Origin: Capitella teleta
Taxonomy: Eukaryota > Annelida > Polychaeta > Capitellidae
NCBI GenBank assembly: GCA_000328365.1
Contig: KB309212.1
Location: 69,113-133,112 of the forward strand
Direction: 5' to 3'
DNA: 64,000 nucleotides
The notes under the pieces are model-generated. The model saw only the letters and a program-made list of their open reading frames with translations. It was not told where the DNA came from and did no database searches. The position numbers and the translations under genes are program-made. This document shows, in pieces, positions 48,979-58,381 of this stretch (position 1 is its first letter; each line of letters begins with the position of its first letter).

Positions 48979-49998
48979 ATGACGTCATTATCATCATTCG
49001 ATGAATTGTGCGCCAATAACACATCCCCCATAACCTCTTGTCTAATTACTTCCTCATTGAGTGATTATATGACCACCGCGATCTTCTCACCCGGGTTGGG
49101 GTATCATCAACCGTCACCGTGTTTAGACGTGATATGCGGACGATCCATGATCGCGGTACACAATCCTGCTTGGCAACATTACATGTACCATCCGTCTTTA
49201 TCATCATCGTCTTTGTCGTCGTCGGGCAAGTACGTTAAAGAGAAGTGTCGCCTTTTACACGCTAAAGGGCGTTTACGCCTCGTTTCTCACGGTATCTTTG
49301 ATGTGAGTCGCGGGAGTAAAGGTAAACTTGACCGCTTCATGGATTTCATTTGCATGTTGACCGACAACGCCCTCCTCAAACGTCTCACTCTCACGGAAAA
49401 ACGCAACGAAGATGTCTATCTGGTCAGTGCGCAGAAATTCTATCGTCTCTCCTTTCAACAACTCATGCTCCTCGACGTCATCTCGGCTCTCATAAATCGC
49501 TGCAAGGTACAAGAGCATCGAGCCATGATCCTTAATTACGTAAAAGAGCGCTTGGGTCTGGGGTGTCTGTCATATTCACACATGAAACGCTTAGGTTTGA
49601 GAATGAACACTTCAACCTCAGGATACGTGATACCTCGCCGTTGTGGGAAAACATCTTTTTCATGCGCGTTGATTGCGCTCATGTCGGTCTTTGCCCCGGC
49701 CGCAGGACTGAAAATTTTATACACCGCTCAACGCGAAGATTTATGTAAGAACGCATTCGAGACCGTGCTCCGCAACTTACCTTTTTTGGTGAAGGAGTTC
49801 AACACCACGCAGTTGAATCGACACCTGACCGAAGAAGCTCGGGCTAGGAAAAACAAACAAATTTACGAGAAACCCTTCATGTGCGCTTTGACTCGTGTCG
49901 AACAAAATGCGAAAAGGGTGTCTGTTTTGTTCTTCTTACGCAGCAGCAGCACAGCAGCAGCAACAGCAACATCAACAGCAGTTGCAAGACGACAGTAA
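48979..49998 (+). CDS. terminase large subunit, ATPase part (herpesvirus UL15-like)
   Basis: About 339 residues containing the packaging-motor P-loop IPRRCGKTSFSCAL (about 218-231) and the following GLKILYTAQREDLCKNAFE block, very close in pattern to the herpesvirus terminase (PRRHGKT and IGYTAH). The terminase drives viral DNA into the capsid using ATP and cuts it to genome length. The Walker B and nuclease parts lie on the frame that follows immediately. Herpesvirus terminase genes are commonly spliced, which may explain two coding blocks. This is one of the strongest pieces of evidence for the herpesvirus nature of the element. Confidence 0.9.
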   Translation: MTSLSSFDELCANNTSPITSCLITSSLSDYMTTAIFSPGLGYHQPSPCLDVICGRSMIAVHNPAWQHYMYHPSLSSSSLSSSGKYVKEKCRLLHAKGRLRLVSHGIFDVSRGSKGKLDRFMDFICMLTDNALLKRLTLTEKRNEDVYLVSAQKFYRLSFQQLMLLDVISALINRCKVQEHRAMILNYVKERLGLGCLSYSHMKRLGLRMNTSTSGYVIPRRCGKTSFSCALIALMSVFAPAAGLKILYTAQREDLCKNAFETVLRNLPFLVKEFNTTQLNRHLTEEARARKNKQIYEKPFMCALTRVEQNAKRVSVLFFLRSSSTAAATATSTAVARRQ

Positions 49999-51833
49999 CA
50001 GATGAGAAAATTGGCGAGAATGATTTTGTGTCGCGAGTCTACGTCGCAGCCAACACGCATCGTGGCAACACTTACAATCTCATGTTTGTCGATGAAACCA
50101 ATTATATTTCGGCAAAAATATTCCCCGAATTGATTCCCAATCTGCTCATGGAAGCTAAAATGATTTGTACCACCTCACAGAAAGCAAGCAACGAAAACGT
50201 GTCAAAGACTTCTGTTGACTTGCGAAAAATTTGCATGGACGGCGTCACGATGTGCGTGATTGAATACGTTTGTCGAAATCACTGCGTGGCGCTCATCGTA
50301 CAAGAAAACTTGGCCTTTTCCGCGTGCATATGTCACATATTTGGCCAGCCTTTACATCTTAACGTTTTCAGTTCCATGCGTCGCCTTTTACTGGCATTTT
50401 TTGTGAACCCTTCGTCATCATCATCATCATCTTCAACTTCGGCGTTGTGCGCAGAGAATTCTTATGGAAATTCAAAAGCTGCCATTCTCAGTGAAATTGG
50501 AATCATGCCCCCGGGGTTGGACGAGGAAGCGTTGAACCACTTGGATGGCGGAGTCAACATCAAAATGGTATCGGACGAAGGAAGAAAGCACTTTCTCCAT
50601 CAACGCTTTGATTTGGCTCAACTGGTGCGGGACACCTTTGGAACGCGGAAAAAAAACCACTCTGTCCCATTTCGTAAAGTCCTGACTTATCTGGACCCCA
50701 CCCCGAGTTCGTATCGCACGGGTCGTCGCGAGAAGCAGCAGTGCCGTCGCGAGAAATATACGACGACCCATGATTCTTCTAAACACGCCATGGTGACAAT
50801 CACAGCCGTACAGGAAGGGAAAAAGACGCGTTACATTGTGTTGGGTGTGGAAGAGTTTTCCACCGAGGAATACGAACCCACCACCCATCACGCTGGTCTA
50901 GCCATGGCAGTCGTCTACATGGCTCATATTCTCATCCTGCATCGATACTATCACGGCTATTTTACAGACTATTATCTCATTCCAGAGATCAACTCTTTTG
51001 ATTTAGATAACATGTGGTACAACTGCGAAAAACTTTTATGGAAGTATCGCGCAACCTTCAGCGGCGTCAACATCTACGCTCCTTGCATGGTATATCGAGA
51101 AGGGAAAAACCACCACAAGCGGAACCAGAACCAGAACGGAAAGCAACAAATTTCTTCGTTTCGCAAGAGAAAAGCGGTGATAGAAAAAGTTTCCTTTGAG
51201 GGTTTATTACACACGCAAGTCAAAAGGCAGCGAATGGGTATCGATTACGATCAAGATGAAGGGATTGATTTTCACCAAATCGACACAGCCCTAGCTCGGG
51301 ACAGTCGCGCTTTAGCACACTCCATTGAAGAATTGAAGAGTAAAATGTCGGAGCGTCACGCCTTCGACGGGGAAACACACAAGTTCAAACTGGGATTTCG
51401 ACTGGGACACGATAAACTGGAGCGCTTTCTCGGTTTCTTCAACAACGTCTTCAATCGCTACAACGAAGCAGCCGACATCACCATGGCTCTGGACGCCGTC
51501 TCAGCTTCTCTCAAAGCTTCCTACAACTTGGCCGAATACGTGGTCGGCAAGTTGGACTCGGTTCATTTACGGACGGAAGTAAAGCCCAACGGGGTGAAAA
51601 TTCATCACGTTTCGGGTAAAAAGGGACACCACGGGAAACATGAAACCGATGATGTGGCCGTGTGCACGGTCATGGCGCAGAGCCTTTACACTTATTATAC
51701 CCAACTGCAACCTGAGGAAGATGACATCGAGCAACTACTGCGCTTGGAACCGAGAAGAGAAGGAGAAGACGAAGAACAAGAAAAAGAAGAAGAAGAAGGA
51801 AAAGAAAAAGATTTTTTTGTGAAGAAGGTTTAA
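49881..51833 (+). CDS. terminase large subunit, Walker B and nuclease part
   Basis: A frame of about 650 residues. YNLMFVDETNYISAKIF (about 60-75) is the Walker B region (LLFVDEANFI in herpesviruses), followed by KMICTTSQKAS, the coupling motif. In the C-terminal half, YIVLGVEEFS, IPEINSFD and KKGHHGKHETDDVAVC (about 590-605) correspond to the acidic clusters of the RNase H-like nuclease. The end is a Glu/Lys tail from simple repeats. It follows the ATPase block on the same strand; the two are read here as coding blocks of one packaging gene. Confidence 0.9.
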   Translation: MRFDSCRTKCEKGVCFVLLTQQQHSSSNSNINSSCKTTVTDEKIGENDFVSRVYVAANTHRGNTYNLMFVDETNYISAKIFPELIPNLLMEAKMICTTSQKASNENVSKTSVDLRKICMDGVTMCVIEYVCRNHCVALIVQENLAFSACICHIFGQPLHLNVFSSMRRLLLAFFVNPSSSSSSSSTSALCAENSYGNSKAAILSEIGIMPPGLDEEALNHLDGGVNIKMVSDEGRKHFLHQRFDLAQLVRDTFGTRKKNHSVPFRKVLTYLDPTPSSYRTGRREKQQCRREKYTTTHDSSKHAMVTITAVQEGKKTRYIVLGVEEFSTEEYEPTTHHAGLAMAVVYMAHILILHRYYHGYFTDYYLIPEINSFDLDNMWYNCEKLLWKYRATFSGVNIYAPCMVYREGKNHHKRNQNQNGKQQISSFRKRKAVIEKVSFEGLLHTQVKRQRMGIDYDQDEGIDFHQIDTALARDSRALAHSIEELKSKMSERHAFDGETHKFKLGFRLGHDKLERFLGFFNNVFNRYNEAADITMALDAVSASLKASYNLAEYVVGKLDSVHLRTEVKPNGVKIHHVSGKKGHHGKHETDDVAVCTVMAQSLYTYYTQLQPEEDDIEQLLRLEPRREGEDEEQEKEEEEGKEKDFFVKKV

Positions 51834-51894
51834 AAAAAAAAAAGGAAAAATGGTTTTTTTTTTTTGAAAGATCTTTTTTTTTTTTTTAATTTTA

Positions 51895-52557
51895 TTATCG
51901 TTTCAAATTTGAAAACGAGGATGATGATGAGGAAGAACTTGCCAAGAGAGTGGCTTTGCGAACACTAGAGGCTAAATCTGAATTTTCAAGTTCACCAAAC
52001 ATGTCTTCCATGAGCTCCTCCTCGACTTCGTCGTATATCCCTTGCAACAAGGACGCGTTTTCCTCTTGATCCTCGCAAAAATCGGAAATATCGGCAGTGG
52101 AGTTTGCGTATTCACTGTCTTCCAATTGCAAATCTGAGAATCGGTTCATGCTCGCACGCTCTTTTCCCACGAGTGCATAGTGTTTCTTGAGCGGTTTGAG
52201 GCCGCGAGTTTGACATTTTATGGCCGCTTCGAGATCTTGGTTGGCGCTTTTCGTCACTTTTTCTATCACCTTGACAAAAGTCACACGTTGACCAATGTCT
52301 CGCGAATGCTTCGTCGTCTCATCGAGTCGTTTGCCGTAATTGAATTTACTTCTAGCTAAACATTCGCTGTCTGCCGTTTTCTTCAACAATGACGAAATTT
52401 GTATAACTTCCCCCGCAGAGGGTTTTTCTTTTCTCTGTTTTACATCTTTCACCAGACTTTTCAACAAATGTCGATGAATATTGGCAGTTTCGCAAGCTGT
52501 GTTAATATCTCTGTCTGTTACACCGAGGGTGACATAAGGATCATTGTTTTTCTGCAT
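51895..52557 (-). CDS. possible ESCRT-III (CHMP/Snf7)-like protein
   Basis: A 220-residue protein from the ATG at 52557 (MQKNNDPYVT); upstream in-frame sequence is translated simple repeat. It is highly helical, with a basic N-terminal half (LLKSLVKDVKQRK), a central helix region (ECLARSKFNYGKRLDE) and an acidic C-terminal half ending in IYDEVEEELMEDMFGELE. The charge polarity, length and helix pattern are those of ESCRT-III subunits such as CHMP1, which drive membrane scission and are used by herpesviruses for budding. No invariant motif proves it, so other helical proteins remain possible. It diverges from the gene starting at 52693. Confidence 0.45.
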   Translation of the reverse strand: MQKNNDPYVTLGVTDRDINTACETANIHRHLLKSLVKDVKQRKEKPSAGEVIQISSLLKKTADSECLARSKFNYGKRLDETTKHSRDIGQRVTFVKVIEKVTKSANQDLEAAIKCQTRGLKPLKKHYALVGKERASMNRFSDLQLEDSEYANSTADISDFCEDQEENASLLQGIYDEVEEELMEDMFGELENSDLASSVRKATLLASSSSSSSSFSNLKR

Positions 52558-52692
52558 ATTTTTTTTTTTTTTTTTTTTTTTTTTGGGGGGGGGTGGTCTT
52601 ACCACATATATAACAAAAGATTCAGAAAGAAGTATGAAAAAAATATAGGCTCTTTCTTTTCTTTTTTTTCTTTAGTTTTTTATAAAAAAAAA

Positions 52693-53637
52693 ATGAATCA
52701 AGACTTGCAAGACGCCGCTTTCAGAGTGGCCAAAATGGTACAACCCTGTCGCTTGCAGCGCGCTCCGCCCTCTATCGATCCACAGGCGAGACCGGAAACG
52801 TTTTCTCTTTTCACCCGTCGCGGAGAACGCAACGTGGCGCCCTTAACAAAAGAGTCTGAGGAAAAGACGCGACAATATCATTCCGACGTCTTTAATTACG
52901 TTCACGAGAGGGCGCGAGAACACGCCGATCCAGAAGCGCATCCGCAGTTTGATCATATTTTCTCAGAGGTAATGGCAGAAGATTGCCTCACCGAACGATG
53001 TCACAGAATCGACCCCAAGGAACAATTTTTTTCGACCTACGAAATGGGTGATTTGAGCTTGAATCTCACTCCAAAAGCGTCTTCTTTGATCGAGCAATAC
53101 GAACCGTCGGAAAAACTACGCCAACTGCTGGACAAGCCTTGCGAGAGAGGAGAAGGATGTTATTACCGAGACTATTTTCCTCACGTGGGCTTGCCGGGAC
53201 ACGTGGCCTTACCGGCTGGTGTCATCAATTTCTTGCACGTCTTATCATTGGTTTCCTTAGAGAGTGCGCGGGCGCTGTTACGTTCGTTGGAAAAACTCTT
53301 GGACACGTACATAGAGAAAGAAAAACGCTTTCGTGTTTGTATTGTATGTCTCCTCATCGATCAGAGCACGAATCAGTTTAGCGCGGCGGCTGGGGCCAAT
53401 ATACTCAATTTCACCCAACGGGTGGAAAGACAGACCTTTCTGTTAAACATCGACAGCGCTAACGATTTAGGATTTCGTACTCTTGACGCGCCTGATTATC
53501 TCAATCCTGTTGTGAACGTCCACGAAGGAAAAAGCGTCCAATTGTGGAATCTCCAACTCAACGAAATGTATTCAATTAAACGCTTCAAGAACGAGAATGT
53601 CTGGTTCTGCGTGGCACATAATAAAAACGAAAATTAA
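52693..53637 (+). CDS. unknown protein with conserved-looking Cys pattern
   Basis: 314 residues from the ATG at 52693, which follows a TATAAA-containing A-rich stretch. Cys residues are spaced as KPCERGEGCYYRDYF (about 150-160) and VCIVCLL (about 215-221), a possible zinc site. The length is near that of the nuclear egress protein UL31 (about 306 residues), which also binds zinc, but the pattern is not diagnostic. The rest looks globular without membrane spans or repeats. It is unusually free of low-complexity runs for this element, suggesting a constrained structural or enzymatic role. Confidence 0.65.
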   Translation: MNQDLQDAAFRVAKMVQPCRLQRAPPSIDPQARPETFSLFTRRGERNVAPLTKESEEKTRQYHSDVFNYVHERAREHADPEAHPQFDHIFSEVMAEDCLTERCHRIDPKEQFFSTYEMGDLSLNLTPKASSLIEQYEPSEKLRQLLDKPCERGEGCYYRDYFPHVGLPGHVALPAGVINFLHVLSLVSLESARALLRSLEKLLDTYIEKEKRFRVCIVCLLIDQSTNQFSAAAGANILNFTQRVERQTFLLNIDSANDLGFRTLDAPDYLNPVVNVHEGKSVQLWNLQLNEMYSIKRFKNENVWFCVAHNKNEN

Positions 53638-54043
53638 TTAAAAATATTAAAAAAAAAACTATTTTTTTTAAAAAAAAACCCTTAAACCCCTCACCAACCA
53701 GGCTTTTTTTTCCTTTTTTTTCTTGACTGAGGTAGTAATCAGTGTCCAGTTGAGTTTTATTTTATTTTTTATTAGGAAAAAAACGACTCAAGCTTAGTTA
53801 AAGGAACCCAAAAAAAACGTGAGTGGATCTATTCATTTTTTTTTTTTTGGGGGGGTTTCAATTACATTAGAGTAAATTAGAGAATAGCTGTATAAGAACC
53901 CCCCACCTCTTGTCATTTGAAAAAAAGAGAAAAATACGATCACTTGAGTAGGGGTGCCTTTTATTTTTCTAACCTCCTTCACTCTTTTGCGTGGTTCTTT
54001 GGAAAGTCTCGTGAAGTGGGGGAATAGAAAAGAATAAATTAAA
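53638..54043. other. A/T-rich spacer
   Basis: Holds a T8A9 palindrome followed by CCC (about 53660-53680), long T-runs and a G-run near 53850. It presumably contains the 3' signals of the preceding gene and the promoter of the exon starting at 54044. No gene is supported here. Confidence 0.4.
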
Positions 54044-54194
54044 ATGGCGGCTCTTATAACTCCTTGCAAAGCTACTGATGTGACTGATAATCTTACTTTG
54101 TTGGAAAAGGAGGAGGAGGAGGAAACGAACACAGAGGAAATACCTTCTCCCGGTGTTTCTGTGGAAATTCATCTTTCTTCTAATGAAGAAAAAG
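54044..54194 (+). CDS. candidate first exon of the tyrosine recombinase gene
   Basis: An ATG-initiated 50-codon block (MAALITPCKATDVTDN) ending SSNEEK and followed directly by a donor-like AG/GTTAGT in phase 1. Its end resembles the end of the next candidate exon (STDEK followed by GTCAGT), and both later exons begin in the compatible phase with a Gly codon. The intervening sequence (54195-54878) contains the right inverted-repeat arm and the assembly gap, so the link to the downstream exons is inferred. Confidence 0.5.
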
Positions 54195-54330
54195 GTTAGT
54201 ACATTTAATTTATTTTTTTTTTTTCCTTTCTTGGGGGTTTTTTTTCCCCTCCTCCCTCGATTCAACCACTCTCAATTGAATGACTTTTATACGGAAAGAG
54301 GTTTTTTATAAAAAAATATTTTAAAAAAAA

Positions 54331-54794
54331 AATTCACCTCTCTTAAATCACTACCGAATTTTGACTTTTAGTATAACCATGGGATTTCCCCGATTAAAAT
54401 GTCCCACAAAAATGTCCCACGTCCCACGCGTGGGACATTTTGTCCCACGTTTGAGCCGTGGGACAAAATAAGTCACGTGACTAATCTTNNNNNNNNNNNN
54501 NNNNNNNNNNNNNNNNNNNNNNNNNNNNNNNNNNNNNNNNNNNNNNNNNNNNNNNNNNNNNNNNNNNNNNNNNNNNNNNNNNNNNNNNNNNNNNNNNNNN
54601 NNNNNNNNNNNNNNNNNNNNNNNNNNNNNNNNNNNNNNNNNNNNNNNNNNNNNNNNNNNNNNNNNNNNNNNNNNNNNNNNNNNNNNNNNNNNNNNNNNNN
54701 NNNNNNNNNNNNNNNNNNNNNNNNNNNNNNNNNNNNNNNNNNNNNNNNNNNNNNNNNNNNNNNNNNNNNNNNNNNNNNNNNAAACTAGAAACGG
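54331..54794 (-). repeat. right inverted-repeat arm, containing the assembly gap
   Basis: 54331-54420 is the inverted partner of 32390-32480. It is followed by a denser array of GTCCCAC palindromes (GTCCCACGCGTGGGAC at 54421-54436 and a second pair at 54442-54464). After the gap, 54782-54794 is the exact reverse complement of 31808-31820, so the gap falls inside the repeat and probably hides a copy of the hairpin seen at 32161-32327. The arm lies in the first candidate intron of the recombinase gene. Confidence 0.75.
54489..54781. other. assembly gap (293 N)
   Basis: A run of undetermined bases. Its position inside an inverted-repeat arm, opposite a hairpin region in the other arm, gives a reason why assembly failed here. 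The true length may differ: the corresponding part of the left arm would be longer. Confidence 0.99.
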
Positions 54795-54878
54795 AAGAGA
54801 CTTAAAAAAAAAAATAAAAAAAATAATAATTCCGAGCTCTCATGTTCAACATTTTTCTTCCTTCTTATCCCCATCCAG

Positions 54879-55049
54879 GAGTTACCAAAGACATAATATC
54901 AACCGACGAGGTAGTGATGGAAAATAAAACGGATATGGTGTCAGCTGAAAAGAATGAGAAGAAGGAGGAGGAGGCGACCAAGATGAGTGAGAAAGTCCAT
55001 TCTGCCAGTGTTTCTGAGGAGCTTAACGTTTTTTCTACTGATGAAAAAG
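54879..55049 (+). CDS. candidate second exon of the tyrosine recombinase gene
   Basis: A 171-base block between a pyrimidine-rich acceptor (ending CCCATCCAG at 54878) and a donor AAAAG/GTCAGT, both in phase 1, encoding an acidic Lys/Glu-rich segment. Its content (VSAEKNEKKEEE) parallels the start of the next exon (MSAEKNKEDEEE), suggesting exon duplication. The following intron would be 91 bases (55050-55140) with a T-rich acceptor ATTCCAG. Confidence 0.6.
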
Positions 55050-55140
55050 GTCAGTTTGGTCCATACCAAAACCCCAAAAAAATAAAAATATATATTTGTT
55101 TTTTATTTTTTTTTTTTATTTTTTTTATTTAAAATTCCAG

Positions 55141-57572
55141 GGATGACCGAGGAAATCATAAAGACCAGAGCAGTGATAGTTACAGCGAGGGATGCTAATA
55201 TGGATAAAATGTCAGCTGAAAAGAACAAAGAGGATGAGGAAGAGGAAGAGGAAGAAGAAGAAGAAGATGAGCCCATCATCCGAAAGAAACAGAAGAAAAA
55301 CATCAAAACGAAAAAGAAGTGTCCCGTTGAGAACTGCGTCCGCGAGTGTATTGACATGAAGCGGCACCTAAAACAGTTCCACAATATGAGCGAGGCAGAC
55401 GCTATGGCTTGTTATCAGAAGCAAAAACGGAAAGCGGACGTTTCATCCTGTGAACTATGTAAACGCCAGGTGAAATGGCTCGCGAATCACATGAAGACAG
55501 CTCACAACACTACCCTGCGAGCTTTACGCACTCAAGATTACGCAGATACTGAAAGCGATTTCCTGTCATCATCATCATCATCATCATCCTACTCTCCTTC
55601 CTCGTCAGATGATGATGATGACGATAAGAACAGCGGCGTGGGTTCTAAATCAAAAAGGGTGAGACCAAACTCTCTTTTAAGGAACTATCACTCTCGATCT
55701 CTCTCTTGTTTTTTCGTCCCACAGAAACGTCGTCAGAGCTTTCCCTCTAAAATGGAAATTCTTGAGAGATTCAAAGACTTTATGCTTTCAACTGATGGCG
55801 GCCTTGCTAAAGCGACGACTGTAAAACAATATTCGGGCTGTGTTGGTAACCTGATAGAAAAAGGTCTCGGGGGTAAATTTTCAACTCTCGGAGAAGTACT
55901 TCCGGCTCTGGCCCAGCCAGGGGGTTATTATGAACGACTGGCGGAAAACCACTGCCCAAAAACTGTAAAGAATCACTTTTTTGCACTAGCACGCTTCTTA
56001 GATTTTCTAAATCAAACGGGTGTGAACGTTTTCTCCACTCATGACGATTCCCTTAAAGCTATAGCACGAGTTAAACGCTGGAGTGAAAGTTATCGGGGCA
56101 AAACTGCCACCCAAACGGCAAAGTTTAACCGCGATGAAGAAACTCGCGTTGAAGCCGTGGCTAAAATGATGACTAATTATTTGGGGTCTGAGCATCACAA
56201 ACAGGCCTTGAATATCATTGCTGGCATTGATACTACGTTATTTTCACCGTTATGTCTGAACGATTTCCTCCACGTGCGAAATTATCTCATGATGATGATT
56301 TTCCTCTTAAACGGAAATCGACCCGGGGTGGTCCGCAACATGACGTTGAAGGAAGTCACGCCGCCACAAATTAAATTACTGCCGGAGAGCACCGCCGCGA
56401 TTATATATGTCAGTCAGCACAAGACTGCTGAGACGTACGGGGACGCAAGAATTGTCTTAGATGGCGAGGTCTTACAACACTTGCAAATCTTTACGTTTGT
56501 GCGGCAGAAATTATTCACTCCTACTCAACAAAAACAACACGATGATAACAAAGAGGATTTTCTATTCTCTAATTATCAGGGCGCAAAAATAAGCAGTAGC
56601 GAACCGGCTCGCGTATTACAAAAGATCATGCACTCCATCGGAATGGATGCCGAGACTGCTATCCTGCAGACCCCAACGAGAATGCGTAAAGGACATTACC
56701 TTCTGCAAGACGCCAAGGGGGATGGCCTCACAGACGATTCGCTTGTCAGAATGGCCAAGCACCTCATGCATTCGGCCAAAACCGCACGTTCACACTACGA
56801 TTGCCGCAACCGGGATAAAAACTCTCTCGCCGTGTTTGAGCAGTTGAAAGCTACCCTTACCACCGCCAATTCTTCATCTAACTCCAAGGCTACGTTACCT
56901 TCATTGCCACCATCATCCTCATCATCAGCTTCTTCAGTTGATAACTTCACTGGGTCGAATAATAATAATGAACTAGAAGACGCAAGTGACACCACTGAAA
57001 ACGCATTTATTACCTTGATGCCACCACCACCTATGACGTTAACCGCGTCGTCCGCGTCTTTGCCGTTGACACCTGATTCTCCTCCTTCTCTTCTGCTTCC
57101 GCTTACGACCTCCTTGACGGCGGCGACGACGACGACGACTTCACCACCATCGTCGCCTCTATTTCCAAGCTCTTCTCCTAATGCAGTTCTTGTTGCTACC
57201 TCTGGATCTGTTACTGCTGATGCTGCTGATTCTGTGAACGAATTAACAGCGGAAGAACGACCTACCCTCTCATCATCGCCTGGAAACTCAGGAGAGAGAA
57301 TGAAGCAAGGTGATGATAGTCAAGGCACCGCCATGGTAGAAGAAGATCCTACAACGATGATGAAGCACGGCAGACGAGCAGGCTTCACCAAAGCTGACGT
57401 GAAGATTCTAAATGATGAATTCAGCCATTTCAAAAATCCACCCAAAAAAGTCGATGTGATGAGAAATTCTTTTACCAACCTCTGGGTGTGTGGGATGAGA
57501 TTCACCTCAAAGCAGATTGTGGATAGATTGAGGTACATGTTCAGAGCAAAAGCGAAGAGTAATTTAAAATGA
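55141..57572 (+). CDS. zinc-finger tyrosine recombinase (Crypton-like/YR family)
   Basis: About 810 codons. An acidic N terminus is followed by two C2H2 zinc fingers (CPVENCVRE...HLKQFH at about 60-80; CELCKRQVKW...HMKTAH at about 103-122), an N-terminal core-binding-like domain (about 205-330), and a tyrosine recombinase catalytic domain. Its motifs are the first Arg in NGNRPGVVRNMTL (about 393), the hairpin Lys in SQHKTAE (about 425), the second Arg in TPTRMRKGHYL (about 515) and MAKHLMHSAKTARSHYDCR with the nucleophilic Tyr (about 551). A long Ser/Pro/Thr linker leads to a C-terminal block (about 745-800) of the kind found with such recombinases in animal genomes. A possible 66-base in-frame intron lies at 55659-55724. 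It is a candidate integrase for the element. Confidence 0.8.
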
Positions 57573-57763
57573 ATCCCTCTACACAGCCCTCCAAAAAAAA
57601 AAGAAAAAAAAAAGAAGTACTATCGAGAGGAAAAACATGCTAATTATCTTTTCCTGTTGCATCTTTGTAATTAAAATTTACTTTTCTTTTCACAAACGTT
57701 CTTTTTCTTTCCTTTTTTTAAAGAGTAGAATTTATTTATTTTTTAATTTGTTTTTTTTTCCTT

Positions 57764-57826
<63 letters not shown>

Positions 57827-57937
57827 ATAGAATTTCCCTAAAAAAAAAAACCTCCATCCATATCTTCCCCCCCCCCTCCCTGAATAAAAGACAGGAGACA
57901 GAAGAAAAAAGGAACAATTACACAACCGAAAGCCAAC
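57573..57937. other. spacer with simple repeats
   Basis: A-rich and T-rich runs surround the GA microsatellite, followed by a C-run near 57867 and A-rich sequence leading to the ATG at 57938. No gene is supported; it probably holds transcription signals for the flanking genes. Confidence 0.5.
57765..57821. repeat. GA dinucleotide microsatellite
   Basis: About 28 uninterrupted GA units in the spacer between the recombinase gene and the next gene. The purity suggests recent expansion. Confidence 0.95.
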
Positions 57938-58381
57938 ATGGACAGATCTCCTTCTACTCCTCCTCAATCTTTCCATTACTCGCCGTCGCCGTCATCATCT
58001 TACAAGAGCTTAGAATTGATAGCACAACTCGTGAGCCACAAAGATTTGAAAAACGATTTCAAAGACTCGCTCGGATGGTTAATTTTACAAGGCCTTTTCC
58101 ACGTGTCATCATCATCATCTCCCGAATCTTCTTCTTCTTCTTCTTCTGATGATGTTTCTGCTGCTGCTGCTCCTGCTGCTGCTCTTTCTCATCCTGCTAG
58201 TGCTGCTGCGTGTGGTGGTAATGCTGCTGCTGCTGCTGCTGCTGTTGTTGCTATGATGAACAAAGACGATCCGCTCGATCCAGAAAGCGTTCTACACGAT
58301 ATCGATCCGAAATTCCTAACCAAAGTGAAAATGATCAAAGATACTATCATTCGATCCTCCTCCTCCATTGTTTACCGATGA
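57938..58381 (+). CDS. unknown Ser/Ala-rich protein or N-terminal part
   Basis: A 147-residue frame with an ATG start, a Ser/Pro-rich N terminus, a short ordinary segment (about 22-55), and Ser and Ala runs coded by TCT and GCT repeats (about 58-105). It runs directly into the neighbouring frame at 58368 on the same strand, with which it may belong. No family recognised. Confidence 0.5.
   Translation: MDRSPSTPPQSFHYSPSPSSSYKSLELIAQLVSHKDLKNDFKDSLGWLILQGLFHVSSSSSPESSSSSSSDDVSAAAAPAAALSHPASAAACGGNAAAAAAAVVAMMNKDDPLDPESVLHDIDPKFLTKVKMIKDTIIRSSSSIVYR

Noticed and set aside
54399-54788. Open frame across the assembly gap
   Set aside because: Most of its codons are undetermined bases.
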